DNA from: Prevotella melaninogenica | GTDB lineage: Bacteria > Bacteroidota > Bacteroidia > Bacteroidales > Bacteroidaceae | Length of the DNA stretch: 64,000 nucleotides | NCBI RefSeq assembly: GCF_018127925.1 | Contig: NZ_CP072348.1 | Span: 999,501-1,063,500 of the forward strand | Direction: 5' to 3' | Shown: positions 44,994-54,384 of the stretch, piece by piece | How the letters are laid out: every line of letters starts with the position of its first letter | Numbering within the stretch: position 1 is the first letter of the stretch | The notes under the pieces: model-generated | Seen by the model: the letters and a program-made list of their open reading frames with translations, nothing else | The model's database searches: none | What the model was told of the DNA's origin: nothing | Made by a program: the position numbers and the translations under genes

Positions 44994-45339
44994 TGGCTCT
45001 TCCTTTTAACTCCTAAAATACAATTATTTGAGAATAGAAAATATATAATCCATATCAAATACCATCGCATAACATACCTCAACTTTATAAACTCATACAT
45101 GAAAACAAAGCGTAAAGATATATTACAACATTAATAAAAAACTTGCCCCATAACACCAAGAGTGGTGACAGGGGCAAGAAAACGAAAATTAAATTAATAA
45201 ATTAAAAAGTATTGCTATTGATATCGCACCAAGGGCATATCTCTAAAAACATGAATAAAAATTAATTCAGAATCTTTCAAAACCGAGTTTGTTTTCAAAT
45301 CTGTTCTGTTAACCCAAAACCTTTCGCATTCAATGAGGA
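44994..45339. other. Gap between convergent genes
   Basis: 346 bases without a gene. It holds the HU gene terminator (45136-45178) and AT-rich DNA. Confidence 0.6.
45136..45178 (-). terminator. Terminator downstream of the HU-family gene
   Basis: CTTGCCCC / GGGGCAAG with inner CACCA/TGGTG, followed on the minus strand by six T. Confidence 0.75.
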
Positions 45340-45792
45340 TTAAACGGTGTCTGGTACAGGTCCATTTTCCTCTTCTTTCTTTTCCTTTTTCTTCTTGTCT
45401 TTCCCTGCCTCTTCTGTCTTTCTCACCGATTCGTAAGAGTTTATGGCAAGCTCACTCTTCAACTCTCTTCCTGGCGTAAAGACTACACGAGGTTTAATCG
45501 TTTCAGTCTTAAAAGCCTTTTCCGTTGCAGCCCCTTCGCTTGAAAGTGTCAGGCGCATTGTGCCAAACTCCCCCAACTGCACACTAAAGCCGTCACGGAG
45601 GTAATGAGGCAGACAATCCATAAAGTTTGATAGTACGTTTTCAATATCACCACGTGTCAGCGAAGAACGTCCCGCAATGTCATGCGCTATATCCCGTAAG
45701 GTTTTCTTCCCCACGTTCACAGGACTTGCATAAAACTTCCCAGGACCTGTCTTGGTGCCTGGCTTTCTTCTTTCAATCAATTTGATCTTCAT
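45340..45792 (-). CDS. HU-family (DNABII) DNA-binding protein with long N- and C-terminal extensions
   Basis: 150 residues. The DNABII region appears from residue ~25 (VGKKTLRDIAHDIAGRSSLTRGDIENVLSNF... quoted in part: TLRDIAHDIAGRSS, TRGDIENVLSNFM), with the beta-arm replaced by a short VQLGEFGTMRL and FTPGRELKSEL. The last 25 residues are a Lys/Glu tail. This subfamily, with the extra N-terminal KPG segment, is common in Bacteroidota; it differs from housekeeping HU and may be nucleoid- or phage-related. Transcribed minus, alone, with a palindromic region upstream. Confidence 0.85.
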   Translation of the reverse strand: MKIKLIERRKPGTKTGPGKFYASPVNVGKKTLRDIAHDIAGRSSLTRGDIENVLSNFMDCLPHYLRDGFSVQLGEFGTMRLTLSSEGAATEKAFKTETIKPRVVFTPGRELKSELAINSYESVRKTEEAGKDKKKKEKKEEENGPVPDTV

Positions 45793-46197
45793 TGTGTTTA
45801 AGATTTTATTAGTTATTACTTACTTATGCTGCACTTTGCAGCAACACTTTTTTCATTAGTTCCGTTTCTTATACCCAGCATAATTAAGCTTAAGTAAAAG
45901 CGTTTTTGTTCAGTATTCAGAAGAAATAAAACCTCCGCAAAGCTTGGAAAATTCGCACAATGCGGAGGCTTAAAACATATATTAGGTCAGAGCAAAATTT
46001 CTAACGGGTCGGAAGAAAATTTCTAACCCGTTAGAAATTTCTCGCTAACACGTTCCCCGTAAATTTCTAACAGGTTAGAAATTTTATTGCAACCCGTTAG
46101 ATTTTCCTTTACCTCTCACCCTCCTTTATCCCATTAGGCTCCCTCCCTTTTCGGGGAGGGTCGGGGTGGGGCTTTCTTAAAGGGGCAATCGCGAGAA
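45793..46197. other. Gap with palindromes and hairpins
   Basis: 405 bases without a gene. A hairpin CCTCCGCA...TGCGGAGG lies at 45932-45968, the TTTCTAAC array at 45995-46104 and a CCCTCCC/GGGAGGG hairpin at 46141-46160 next to the end of the lipoprotein gene. Confidence 0.6.
45995..46104. repeat. Palindromic tandem array (AAATTTCTAACnnGTTAGAAATTT family), locus E
   Basis: Units around AAATTTCTAACGGGTC, AAATTTCTAACCCGTTAGAAATTT, AAATTTCTAACAGGTTAGAAATTT and AACCCGTTAGATTT, period irregular (about 25-50). Lies between the HU gene and the fimbrillin-like gene. Confidence 0.75.
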
Positions 46198-47811
46198 CTA
46201 CTGAAACGCCTCCGCCCTGAACCCGCTGCGGCGGTTGTAGCTGTCCACGTAGACGGTACCGATGCTGAAGTACAGGCTGTAAGCGGTGTTACTGAACCAT
46301 GGGTGAGCACTTGACGACCAATAGTAGACGTAGCTGCCAACGGCGTACAGCTGACCAGAGCTGTAGTAACCCAAGGCGGGCAGGTAGAAATATTTGTTTG
46401 CATCGGCTGCAGAAGGGAGGCCAGAGTCTCTAATACTACTATTGCTGTTGTAGTAGTTCTTAAATGTTGTACGCAAGTCGGTTGTATTATCGACGGATTT
46501 CTCTGTGTCGTAATGATTCTCTGCCTGTAACACGGACTTCTTCTTAAACCACATGCCACCTTTATATAAATGACCCATAGTAGTCCATAATTCATCTGCG
46601 TCCCAACGAGGATCGCCGAACATTGCATACCAAGACAGCTCGTTAGCGTTGGGAAGATCCTTACATGGTGCGTGAGTGGCAGGGTTGCTTATGCCCCAAC
46701 CTGGGAAACTCTTGTTGTACCAACGAGACACATCGCTGTTACTCTGGGCGTAATTTGATGAACTGTTACCGTTTAGTGTTGGCTGACCTGTGTTTCCTGG
46801 CAAGTGCCTTGTCCATTCGTAACCATACCAATATTGCTGCTGGGCATCCCACATGTAATAATGGTCGCCGTCGTAGTCACGTACGTTAAGGTTAGCTGTC
46901 ATATCGTAGTACGTATTAGAAGTGTAAGCTGTAGCAGGAAGCGTCTTCGTGATGGTACCCTCAACGTTGGTAGCTACGTCCTTTACCCAATAACGTACTT
47001 TTAAGATATGAGTTCCTGGCTTAATCACCATATAAGCTCCGTTTGTGGTTACGCTGGCTGCGCTGTTAGTCAGTGGGAAGCCGTTTGGATTAGTACTACT
47101 GCCGCTTGTAGTCAAGATGATTTGTTTGCTACCTGTACCTGCAGAAGCATCCAAAGCACCTGTAGTTGTATTGACACTGTATGTTTCGGCTATATCGTTG
47201 TCAGAAGTTACCTCTACCTTAGTTAAATAACAGTTTTGCAGAATTGTGTTACTTGTGTAAGGCTGGAAAACTAAGTAAGCTGGCTGATGCTCTAACTGAA
47301 AACTAAAAATGCTACCGCCTACTGCTCCTGTTGCCGTAGCTGTACCGTAGTCGCCTGCTGTGCCAAAATGCTCGGTGTTGTCTGGTTTAGACTGACTTTG
47401 CGTTGCGGAGATTGTTACCTGGCTACCGTTACTATTCTTACCCAAGTAATAGACCTTATAGCTTGCACTTGCGCCAAACTTACCAGGAACTCTATATCGG
47501 AAAGAAGCTACCTTCTGAGTTGGAGCATTCGTACTCTTTCTCATTATGCCGTCGTCGTCCTTAACATAGATATAGTCGCCTGCTTCCCAAGAGAAATCGC
47601 TACTGTTATAATCCAATGACGTACGCGTTTTTGCCTCGTCGCCTGCTACGAAAGTTGTTAGGTTCTTATCGTTATCGCCCTCTTTGTTGGTTGGATTTTG
47701 TACCACATCGTCCTTAGCACAAGATGCGAAAGTCAAGGCAATGCCGAACACGACAGCCAAAGACTTTAGTTGCGATGCGAATGAATATTGTTTCATTGTT
47801 TTCTTCATCAT
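46198..47811 (-). CDS. Fimbrillin-like lipoprotein with FISUMP/DUF1566-type C-terminus
   Basis: 537 residues with a lipobox (ALTFASC, Cys ~31). The N-terminal region is Ser/Thr-rich and fimbrillin-like (FVAGDEAKTRTSLDY, FSWEAGDYIYVKDDD, KVASFRYRVPGKF). The C-terminal 100 residues have the 'LPALGYYSSGQLYAVGSYVYYWSSSAH...SGFRAEAF' pattern seen in FISUMP domains (quoted only in part: YYWSSSAH, NTAYSLYF, RRSGFRAEAFQ). Likely a surface or fimbria-tip protein. Follows the 67-residue peptide gene by 40 bases and should be controlled by the same leader. Confidence 0.75.
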   Translation of the reverse strand: MMKKTMKQYSFASQLKSLAVVFGIALTFASCAKDDVVQNPTNKEGDNDKNLTTFVAGDEAKTRTSLDYNSSDFSWEAGDYIYVKDDDGIMRKSTNAPTQKVASFRYRVPGKFGASASYKVYYLGKNSNGSQVTISATQSQSKPDNTEHFGTAGDYGTATATGAVGGSIFSFQLEHQPAYLVFQPYTSNTILQNCYLTKVEVTSDNDIAETYSVNTTTGALDASAGTGSKQIILTTSGSSTNPNGFPLTNSAASVTTNGAYMVIKPGTHILKVRYWVKDVATNVEGTITKTLPATAYTSNTYYDMTANLNVRDYDGDHYYMWDAQQQYWYGYEWTRHLPGNTGQPTLNGNSSSNYAQSNSDVSRWYNKSFPGWGISNPATHAPCKDLPNANELSWYAMFGDPRWDADELWTTMGHLYKGGMWFKKKSVLQAENHYDTEKSVDNTTDLRTTFKNYYNSNSSIRDSGLPSAADANKYFYLPALGYYSSGQLYAVGSYVYYWSSSAHPWFSNTAYSLYFSIGTVYVDSYNRRSGFRAEAFQ

Positions 47812-47851
47812 TTATTCGTTTTACTTTGTTCTTTTAGTTAATAACTCTCTG

Positions 47852-48055
47852 TTAGTCTTCCCACGATGTAGGGGCTTCGTTTTCAAAGTCATCCTCATTC
47901 CATTGACTTGCCTTAGCAGCAGCTGGACCAGTAGCGTGGTTTGCCTTTTTGTGCTGACCAGGCATGGATGCGTCCATCAAATAAGTGGTTTCATTTACGT
48001 GAACTATTTCACACTTTGGTGCAGAATAGTTCTTCTTTTGTTTCTTTTTCTCCAT
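47852..48055 (-). CDS. 67-residue Bacteroidota-type leader/partner peptide
   Basis: 67 residues. The start MEKKKQKKNYSAPKCEIVHV resembles the 'KKNYxxPxxxVV' peptides commonly encoded just ahead of fimbrillin or surface-lipoprotein genes in Prevotella and relatives. There is no lipobox or clear signal peptide; the end is acidic (NEDDFENEAPTSWED). It lies between the microsatellite leader ORF and the fimbrillin-like lipoprotein gene (gap of 40 bases), so it should be cotranscribed. Role unknown; a chaperone-like or regulatory role is possible. Confidence 0.6.
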   Translation of the reverse strand: MEKKKQKKNYSAPKCEIVHVNETTYLMDASMPGQHKKANHATGPAAAKASQWNEDDFENEAPTSWED

Positions 48056-48110
48056 TGTTTTATTGATTAAAAATAGTTATTATTTCGTGCTTAATTTCTT
48101 TTTATTTCGT

Positions 48111-48437
<327 letters not shown>

Positions 48438-48471
48438 TGTTATTACAAGTTAATTTTGATTTAACTGGGCG

Positions 48472-48503
48472 CAAAGGTAGTGAGAATATATGAAACAAAC
48501 AAG
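48472..48503 (-). promoter_or_regulatory. Promoter of the microsatellite leader transcript
   Basis: Minus-strand TACCTTTG (48472-48479) with CAAA/CAAG -33-type matches at 48496-48503 (spacer 16-20). Confidence 0.55.
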
Positions 48504-48797
48504 AAAATAGCAAATAAATATAAAAGCAAATCGAAATACGTAGCTAATCTTTAACGTTTAGGGCGCATGGCATATCAAGTAAGGACATAACCTTTATTAA
48601 ATAGCGAGGGGAAAAGCAAAACGAAGTTTGCTGTCATTGAAGTCATGCGAAATATAATTCAAACCTATTGATTACAAAACACTTACGAGAAATGTTAAAT
48701 ATGACAGCAACTCAAAATAAAAAAATAGTTGTATATTATCGTCATTTCCTCCAGCTTTTAGTAGAGACTTTTATTACTGCCAAAAATATAAGGTTTA
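48504..48797. other. Gap with no recognised feature
   Basis: AT-rich stretch between the leader promoter and the PEP-synthase-like gene's terminator. I see no gene or repeat in it. Confidence 0.5.
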
Positions 48798-48842
48798 CAA
48801 AAAAGCCATCATCCACAGTCTATTGCCGCAGATGATGGCTTT
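48798..48842 (-). terminator. Terminator of the PEP/pyruvate-binding domain gene
   Basis: AAGCCATCATC / GATGATGGCTT (11 bp), with a T run on the minus strand after the stem. Confidence 0.8.
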
Positions 48843-48879
48843 ACTTTTATAGAATCATACCTTTTCTTAAAGAGGACGT

Positions 48880-51800
48880 CTATTCCTTTTCCTCTTGAGG
48901 AAGTATGATAAGGGCTTCTTGTTTCTTACCATCCATCATAATCTTTAATGGATTTGGGAAACGAACATGGCGCACCCACTGAGTTTCTTCCACAGCTGGA
49001 AGGGCATCAAGTACACTACGCTGATAAAATCCATCTTCCTTATAAGGATTAATTGTGAAATAGCCTACACCGAAAGAGGTGAGATTTTGGAAGAAATGTG
49101 TTCCCTGACTTGGGTCTACACGATAGTGTTCCAGTCCCTCCTCAACGATGACACGGGCTGCCGAGATATGTGGCCACTTCACAGGAATACCCAACCAAGG
49201 GTCGCTTGAACCCCAACGACCAGGACCAATGAGTACATAATTCTTGTCAGTATCAAGGAACTTACGGTTTATCCGTTCTATCTCATCAGCAATAGTTGGG
49301 TTGTTAGATGCTGTAAAAGAACTGTCGGTCTTTACATACACAACATCTTGTACATCGTCAGAAACGCCATGCCCCAAAGAATTATGGCTCCTCAAGAGAC
49401 ATTCTTCGTCATGTATTGCAGTAAGGTCTTCTTCTAACATCTGCTTAGAATCAACGATTGGACGAATCTGCAAGAGGTATAATTCACCCGTACGGTCATC
49501 ATTCAGATTAACAGCAAACTCAATCTCAACTGGGCGACGCATAGCCTCAGCACCGTATGTCATTGCCATTTGTAACAACTCTGGTAGTGGAAAGACGTCC
49601 TGTTGGAGGACACCACAGAAAGAAATAATCTTTCTTCCTCCCTCATAGAGTCCATCATAAATAGCATGGTCTTCGGGAGAATAAGTGGAAGTGATATATT
49701 GTAGACTACCATCTGTCTCTGCATCTTTCACACGCAGTTTGAGGATATTAAAGCCGTCATCTACCTTAAAGTCCTCACTGATATGCTTCATGTCGAGCGC
49801 ATAGAACTGAGTTTGGGTTTCGCGCAAGGCTATTTCCATTTCGCTCATCTGTAACACTTGATGCGGATGGAACGGACAAACGCGCAGTGTCTGCCCACCA
49901 TCGACAATATACTTACCTAAACCCAAAGCCAAAGAGGCAATACCTTCCTCTGCTTTCTCTTCTCCTATCGGGTAATAGTTGAGAGAACGAAGAACACCAG
50001 AGATGTTTGGATAGAAATGATCTCCATACTCCTTACCGACAACCTGCTGTAAGATAACTGCCATCTTCTCCTGATCAATGACATTACTTGTGGCAGTCAT
50101 ATAGGCTTTGGAGTCACGATAATAAACCGAAGCATAGACGGCTTTAATCGCACAAGCCAACATTCGCAGCATCTCATACTTATCCTCGAGATAAGGAATC
50201 ATATAAGTAGAATAGATACCAGCAAAGGGTTGATAGTGACTATCTTCCAACAACGAACTGGAACGGACCGCGATTGGTGAGCGAGTAGCCTCAAAGAAGG
50301 TAAAGAAATCGCCTATATACTCATCTGGTAACTGGGCATGAAGGAAGGCTTGGAGTATCTCTTCGTCGCTCGCATCACTCAAGGCTATCTGGTAAAGATT
50401 GTTCTGTTCCATAAAGCTATCGAAGACATCCGTACAAAGAACGACTGTCTTCGGTATCTGTACCTTTGCATTGGGGAAGCGATTGAAGTCTGGTCGGAGT
50501 TTAATAACATTATCAAGGAAAGCCAAACCACGTCCCTTACCTCCTAACGAGCCGTCTCCAATACGAGCAAAATGGGCATATCGGTCGAATTTTCGCCTAT
50601 CAAACAAGGCAACAACACCCACATTGCGCATCCTTCGATAGGCAACAATGGCATCAAAGATAATCTGTCGGTGCATATCTACATCCTGTAGTTTATGCCA
50701 TGTAATACCTTTTAGGAAGGAAGAAACTGGGAAAATGGCACGTGCAGAGAGCCAACGACTCATGTGATTGCGAGAGATATGATAGAGCATAGAGTCACGT
50801 GGAATCTTAAAGATGTTATCTTGCAACTCTTTCAAGCTTCGAATGCGCATCACCTCCTCACGTGTTTCTGGATTACGGAAGATGAAATCACCAAAACCCA
50901 TGTGTTCCTCGAGTAGGTGGCGAAGGTCTACACTCATCTTCTTTGAGTTCTTATCTACAAAGTGGAATCCTTCTGCCTCAGCCTTCTCACGGTTCTCACT
51001 CTCCGAACTTTCTATAATCAAAGGGAGGTATTCATCTTCTTTCCTTATGGCACGAAGTAGTTTTAAGCCTGCCTCTGGGTCTTTCGCTACTACGGCTATG
51101 TTCCCTTCGGTCGCAGTAGTCCCCTGTTCTTTCACATTATTAATAGGGAACCTCACATCAGAGATAACACCCAAACAGTTGTCCTTATAACGTTGATAGA
51201 TATCCCATGCTTCCTCGTAAGTGCGTGCTAAGACTACCTTTGGACGTCCACGCTGACGTAAGGAAGCATCGTGACGGGTCAAGGCTTCTGTGGCAAAGTT
51301 CTGACTCTGCGTAAGAATATAGCTATATAAGTTAGGTAGAATAGATGAGTAAAAACGGATAGAATCTTCTACCAGCAATATCATCTGTACTCCCACCTCA
51401 TGGATATCATTCTCTATATTCATCTTATCCTCCATCAACTTAATGATAGAAAGAATAAGATTGGTATTCCCCAACCAACAGAACACATAATCAAAGATAC
51501 TAAGGTCTTCGTTTTGTATACGTTTTGTAATACCATGAGAGAAGGGAGTCAGTACCACACAGTGGATGTCTGGGAACTCTGCCTTCACTGCTCTTGCAAC
51601 ATCAAAGGCATCGTTATCAGCATTACCTGGCATACAGATAACAAGGTCAATGTCTACAGTATTGAGCACCTTAGAGGCCTCTTCGATAGTAGACACCTGT
51701 GTAAAGGTTGGCGGATAACGCAGACCTAATTCCATATACTCATTGTAGATCTTCTCTTCCACGCGTCCATCATCCTCCAACATGAAGGCATCGTATGGAT

Positions 51801-51903
51801 TAGCTACTATCAAAACATTGTAGATTCGTCGCATCATCAGATTGACGAAACTAACGTCTTTTAGGTAAAAATTACCCCATTCTGCAGGAATTTGCTCACT
51901 CAT
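48880..51903 (-). CDS. Receiver-like plus PEP/pyruvate-binding (PPDK N-terminal) domain protein
   Basis: 1007 residues from the ATG at 51903; the longer frame to 51966 would add 21 residues of hydrophobic, non-family sequence and run over the promoter. N-terminus: two response-regulator-like segments (YNVLIVANPYDAFMLEDD; VQMILLVEDSIRFYSSILPN). The middle to C-terminal half has the PPDK/PEP-synthase ATP-grasp fold (DGSLGGKGRGLAFLDN, SPIAVRSSSLLEDSH, FAGIYSTY, FAVNLND and LLQIRP). There is no PEP-utilising phosphohistidine or TIM-barrel domain, so it is not a full PEP synthase. Possible signalling kinase-like use of the ATP-grasp fold; role inferred only. Confidence 0.75.
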   Translation of the reverse strand: MSEQIPAEWGNFYLKDVSFVNLMMRRIYNVLIVANPYDAFMLEDDGRVEEKIYNEYMELGLRYPPTFTQVSTIEEASKVLNTVDIDLVICMPGNADNDAFDVARAVKAEFPDIHCVVLTPFSHGITKRIQNEDLSIFDYVFCWLGNTNLILSIIKLMEDKMNIENDIHEVGVQMILLVEDSIRFYSSILPNLYSYILTQSQNFATEALTRHDASLRQRGRPKVVLARTYEEAWDIYQRYKDNCLGVISDVRFPINNVKEQGTTATEGNIAVVAKDPEAGLKLLRAIRKEDEYLPLIIESSESENREKAEAEGFHFVDKNSKKMSVDLRHLLEEHMGFGDFIFRNPETREEVMRIRSLKELQDNIFKIPRDSMLYHISRNHMSRWLSARAIFPVSSFLKGITWHKLQDVDMHRQIIFDAIVAYRRMRNVGVVALFDRRKFDRYAHFARIGDGSLGGKGRGLAFLDNVIKLRPDFNRFPNAKVQIPKTVVLCTDVFDSFMEQNNLYQIALSDASDEEILQAFLHAQLPDEYIGDFFTFFEATRSPIAVRSSSLLEDSHYQPFAGIYSTYMIPYLEDKYEMLRMLACAIKAVYASVYYRDSKAYMTATSNVIDQEKMAVILQQVVGKEYGDHFYPNISGVLRSLNYYPIGEEKAEEGIASLALGLGKYIVDGGQTLRVCPFHPHQVLQMSEMEIALRETQTQFYALDMKHISEDFKVDDGFNILKLRVKDAETDGSLQYITSTYSPEDHAIYDGLYEGGRKIISFCGVLQQDVFPLPELLQMAMTYGAEAMRRPVEIEFAVNLNDDRTGELYLLQIRPIVDSKQMLEEDLTAIHDEECLLRSHNSLGHGVSDDVQDVVYVKTDSSFTASNNPTIADEIERINRKFLDTDKNYVLIGPGRWGSSDPWLGIPVKWPHISAARVIVEEGLEHYRVDPSQGTHFFQNLTSFGVGYFTINPYKEDGFYQRSVLDALPAVEETQWVRHVRFPNPLKIMMDGKKQEALIILPQEEKE

Positions 51904-51924
51904 AATCCAAAACTTAATATTGGA

Positions 51925-51932
51925 CAAAAATA
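51925..51932 (-). promoter_or_regulatory. -7 element TATTTTTG of the PEP/pyruvate-binding gene
   Basis: Minus-strand TAnnTTTG match 21 bases ahead of the start at 51903. Confidence 0.5.
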
Positions 51933-52069
51933 CAAAATAAATACAAGTCAACCTATCTTTTCGCAACTTAAATAATATATTTTTTATTACTTTGCATACT
52001 GGTTACCATTTTTTGCGACTTAAGTAGCTTCCAAAAAGAAAGAAAAAAATGAAAAATTTTTGATTTTCA

Positions 52070-52101
52070 TTTGGACTTTTGATAGAATTTGGATATATTT
52101 G
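52070..52101 (+). promoter_or_regulatory. Promoter of gdhA
   Basis: TTTG at 52070-52073, 20-base spacer, TATATTTG at 52094-52101, about 60 bases before the ATG. Confidence 0.55.
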
Positions 52102-52160
52102 CCGTACCATTCTGAACTGAATGATACTATCTAACATAAACAAATAAAAGTCAATTTACT

Positions 52161-53498
52161 ATGGAAGTCGAAAAAATCATGCAAGCACTGGAGCAGAAGC
52201 ATCCAGGTGAGTCAGAGTATTTACAGGCCGTACATGAAGTACTCATGTCTGTAAAGGATGTTTACAATCAGCACCCAGAGTTTGAGCGCGCAAGTATTAT
52301 TGAGCGTATTGTTGAGCCTGAGCGTGTTATCACATTCCGCGTACCTTGGGTTGATGATCAGGGTAAGGTTCAGGTAAACATTGGTTATCGCGTGCAGTTT
52401 AATGGCGCTATCGGTCCTTACAAGGGTGGTCTGCGTTTCCACGCATCAGTAAACCTCAGCATCCTGAAGTTCCTCGGTTTCGAGCAAACCTTCAAGAATG
52501 CACTCACCACATTGCCTATGGGTGGTGGTAAGGGTGGTTCAGACTTCTCTCCACGTGGTAAGAGCGATGCTGAAATCATGCGTTTCTGCCAGGCTTTCAT
52601 GAACGAGTTGTATCGTCACATCGGTCCTGACGAGGATGTTCCTGCAGGCGATATAGGTGTTGGTGGTCGTGAAATTGGTTACCTCTTCGGTCAGTATCGT
52701 AAGCTGACTCACCAGTTCCAGGGTATGCTCACAGGTAAGGGCAGAGAATGGGGTGGCTCTATCCTCCGTCCAGAGGCTACAGGTTATGGTGCACTCTACT
52801 TCGTTCACCAGATGATGGAGACTCACGGTCTTGACATCAAGGGTAAGACTGTTGCCATCTCAGGTTTCGGTAACGTTGCATGGGGTGCTGCTAAGAAGGC
52901 TACCGAACTTGGTGCAAAGGTTATCACATTGAGTGGTCCTGATGGTTATATCTATGACCCAGAAGGCATTAGCGGTGAGAAGATTGAGTACATGCTCGAA
53001 CTCCGTAACAGTGGTAATGATGTTTGTGAGCCATATGCAGAGAAATATCCTGGCTCACAGTTCTTCAAGGGTCGCAAGCCTTGGGAGCAGAAGGCAGATA
53101 TCTATTTGCCATGTGCTACTCAGAACGAACTTAATGGTGAGGATGCCGACAAGATTCTTGCTTACAAGCCATTGTGCGTAGCTGAGGTTTCAAATATGGG
53201 TTGTACAGCAGAGGCTGCTGATAAGTTCACGGCAGCGAAGCAGCTCTTCGCTCCTGGTAAGGCTGTCAACGCAGGTGGTGTGGCTACATCAGGTCTCGAA
53301 ATGTCACAGAACTCTCTCCGTCTCTCATGGAGTCCGGAAGAGGTTGATCAGAAGCTCCATTACATCATGAGCTCTATCCATGAGCAGTGCGTGAAGTATG
53401 GTAAGCAGGCTGATGGTTACATCGATTATATTAAGGGCGCCAATATTGCGGGCTTCATGAAGGTAGCGAAGGCTATGCTTGCCCAGGGTGTCGTATAA
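52161..53498 (+). CDS. gdhA: NADP-type glutamate dehydrogenase
   Basis: 445 residues, typical hexameric GDH length. Substrate motifs: NIGYRVQFNGAIGPYKGGLRFH and LTTLPMGGGKGGSDF with the catalytic Lys, plus VPAGDIGVGGREIGYLFGQY. Cofactor-binding Rossmann fold at KTVAISGFGNVAWGAAKKATELGAKVITLSG (quoted in part: VAISGFGNVAWGAAKKA). It assimilates ammonium into 2-oxoglutarate to glutamate in the cytosol. Expressed from a good promoter; followed by rlpA after 91 bases containing a small hairpin. Confidence 0.97.
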   Translation: MEVEKIMQALEQKHPGESEYLQAVHEVLMSVKDVYNQHPEFERASIIERIVEPERVITFRVPWVDDQGKVQVNIGYRVQFNGAIGPYKGGLRFHASVNLSILKFLGFEQTFKNALTTLPMGGGKGGSDFSPRGKSDAEIMRFCQAFMNELYRHIGPDEDVPAGDIGVGGREIGYLFGQYRKLTHQFQGMLTGKGREWGGSILRPEATGYGALYFVHQMMETHGLDIKGKTVAISGFGNVAWGAAKKATELGAKVITLSGPDGYIYDPEGISGEKIEYMLELRNSGNDVCEPYAEKYPGSQFFKGRKPWEQKADIYLPCATQNELNGEDADKILAYKPLCVAEVSNMGCTAEAADKFTAAKQLFAPGKAVNAGGVATSGLEMSQNSLRLSWSPEEVDQKLHYIMSSIHEQCVKYGKQADGYIDYIKGANIAGFMKVAKAMLAQGVV

Positions 53499-53589
53499 AA
53501 AAACCAGTCTATCTATTCCCTCTCCTGCTCTCCAAAGCAGGGAGGGAGTTAACTCTATGAGAGAAGGCTGGCGATACTAATAAATTAAT

Positions 53590-54384
53590 ATGTATAGAAC
53601 CAAACTTCTCCTTATAGCGTTATTTGCGCTATGCAACGTCTTTACACTGACTATAAAAGCACAGTCAGATGGTAAAGCTTCTTATTATAGTAACGGATTA
53701 CACGGTCGCCGAATGAGTAATGGCGAACGCTATGACCGTAATGCTTTTACTTGTGCACATCGCACACTCCCCTTTGGTACACGTCTAAAGATTACGAATC
53801 CTCGTAATGGTAAGTCTGTCATTGTCCGCGTAACGGACCGTGGCCCATTTGTTCGTGGTCGTGTCGTTGACTTATCCTATGCTGCTGCACGCGAATTAGG
53901 TACACTTGCCAGTGGTGTGGCTTACGTGAAGGTTGAGCTTGTACGCAAAGAAACAGAGATACCATTCCCTTCTGAGTCAAATGGTACACTTGAAATGCCT
54001 GAAATTGAATATGGTACTGCAGGCGTATGCTATGAGTTTATCCCTGAATGGGAAAAGGTTGAAGAGGATAAACCTAAAGAGATTGAGCGCAAAGTTGACA
54101 CGCGCTTAAATAATAAAAAGAATCTTCAGCAAGGCAAGGTGGAGAAAGAAAACATTAGCGAGACACGCAAGCAGGTACAAACTTCTACTCCAGCTAACCA
54201 GCAGGTTACCAAGACTAAGAATCAGGCGACAGCCCGTACCACTCCTGCTGCAACCAACCGACAGCAAACTGCTCAGCAGAACAAGTCAACCACACAATCG
54301 ACTACTTCAAAGAACAATTCAAGTAGCAGTTGGACCAACTTCTTCAAACGTGTGAAGGATGGTGTAACTGGGCTTTTTGAATAG
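53590..54384 (+). CDS. rlpA: RlpA-family septal ring lytic transglycosylase-like protein
   Basis: 264 residues with a signal peptide ending TIKAQ. The double-psi beta-barrel domain is clear: GKASYYSNGLHGRRMSNGERYDRNAFTCAH (in part: SYYSNGLHGRRMSNGE), LPFGTRLKITNPRNGKSVIVRVTDRGPFVRGRVVDLS (in part: RVTDRGPFVRGRVVDLS). Asp in TDRGPF is the catalytic acid in RlpA. The second half is a low-complexity Lys/Gln/Thr tail without a SPOR domain. It would cleave denuded peptidoglycan strands during division. Follows gdhA by 91 bases. Confidence 0.93.
   Translation: MYRTKLLLIALFALCNVFTLTIKAQSDGKASYYSNGLHGRRMSNGERYDRNAFTCAHRTLPFGTRLKITNPRNGKSVIVRVTDRGPFVRGRVVDLSYAAARELGTLASGVAYVKVELVRKETEIPFPSESNGTLEMPEIEYGTAGVCYEFIPEWEKVEEDKPKEIERKVDTRLNNKKNLQQGKVEKENISETRKQVQTSTPANQQVTKTKNQATARTTPAATNRQQTAQQNKSTTQSTTSKNNSSSSWTNFFKRVKDGVTGLFE

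Noticed and set aside
46134-46628. 164-residue minus-strand open frame inside the fimbrillin-like gene
   Set aside because: Overlaps the lipoprotein gene in another frame. The repetitive Thr/Ser composition follows from that gene.
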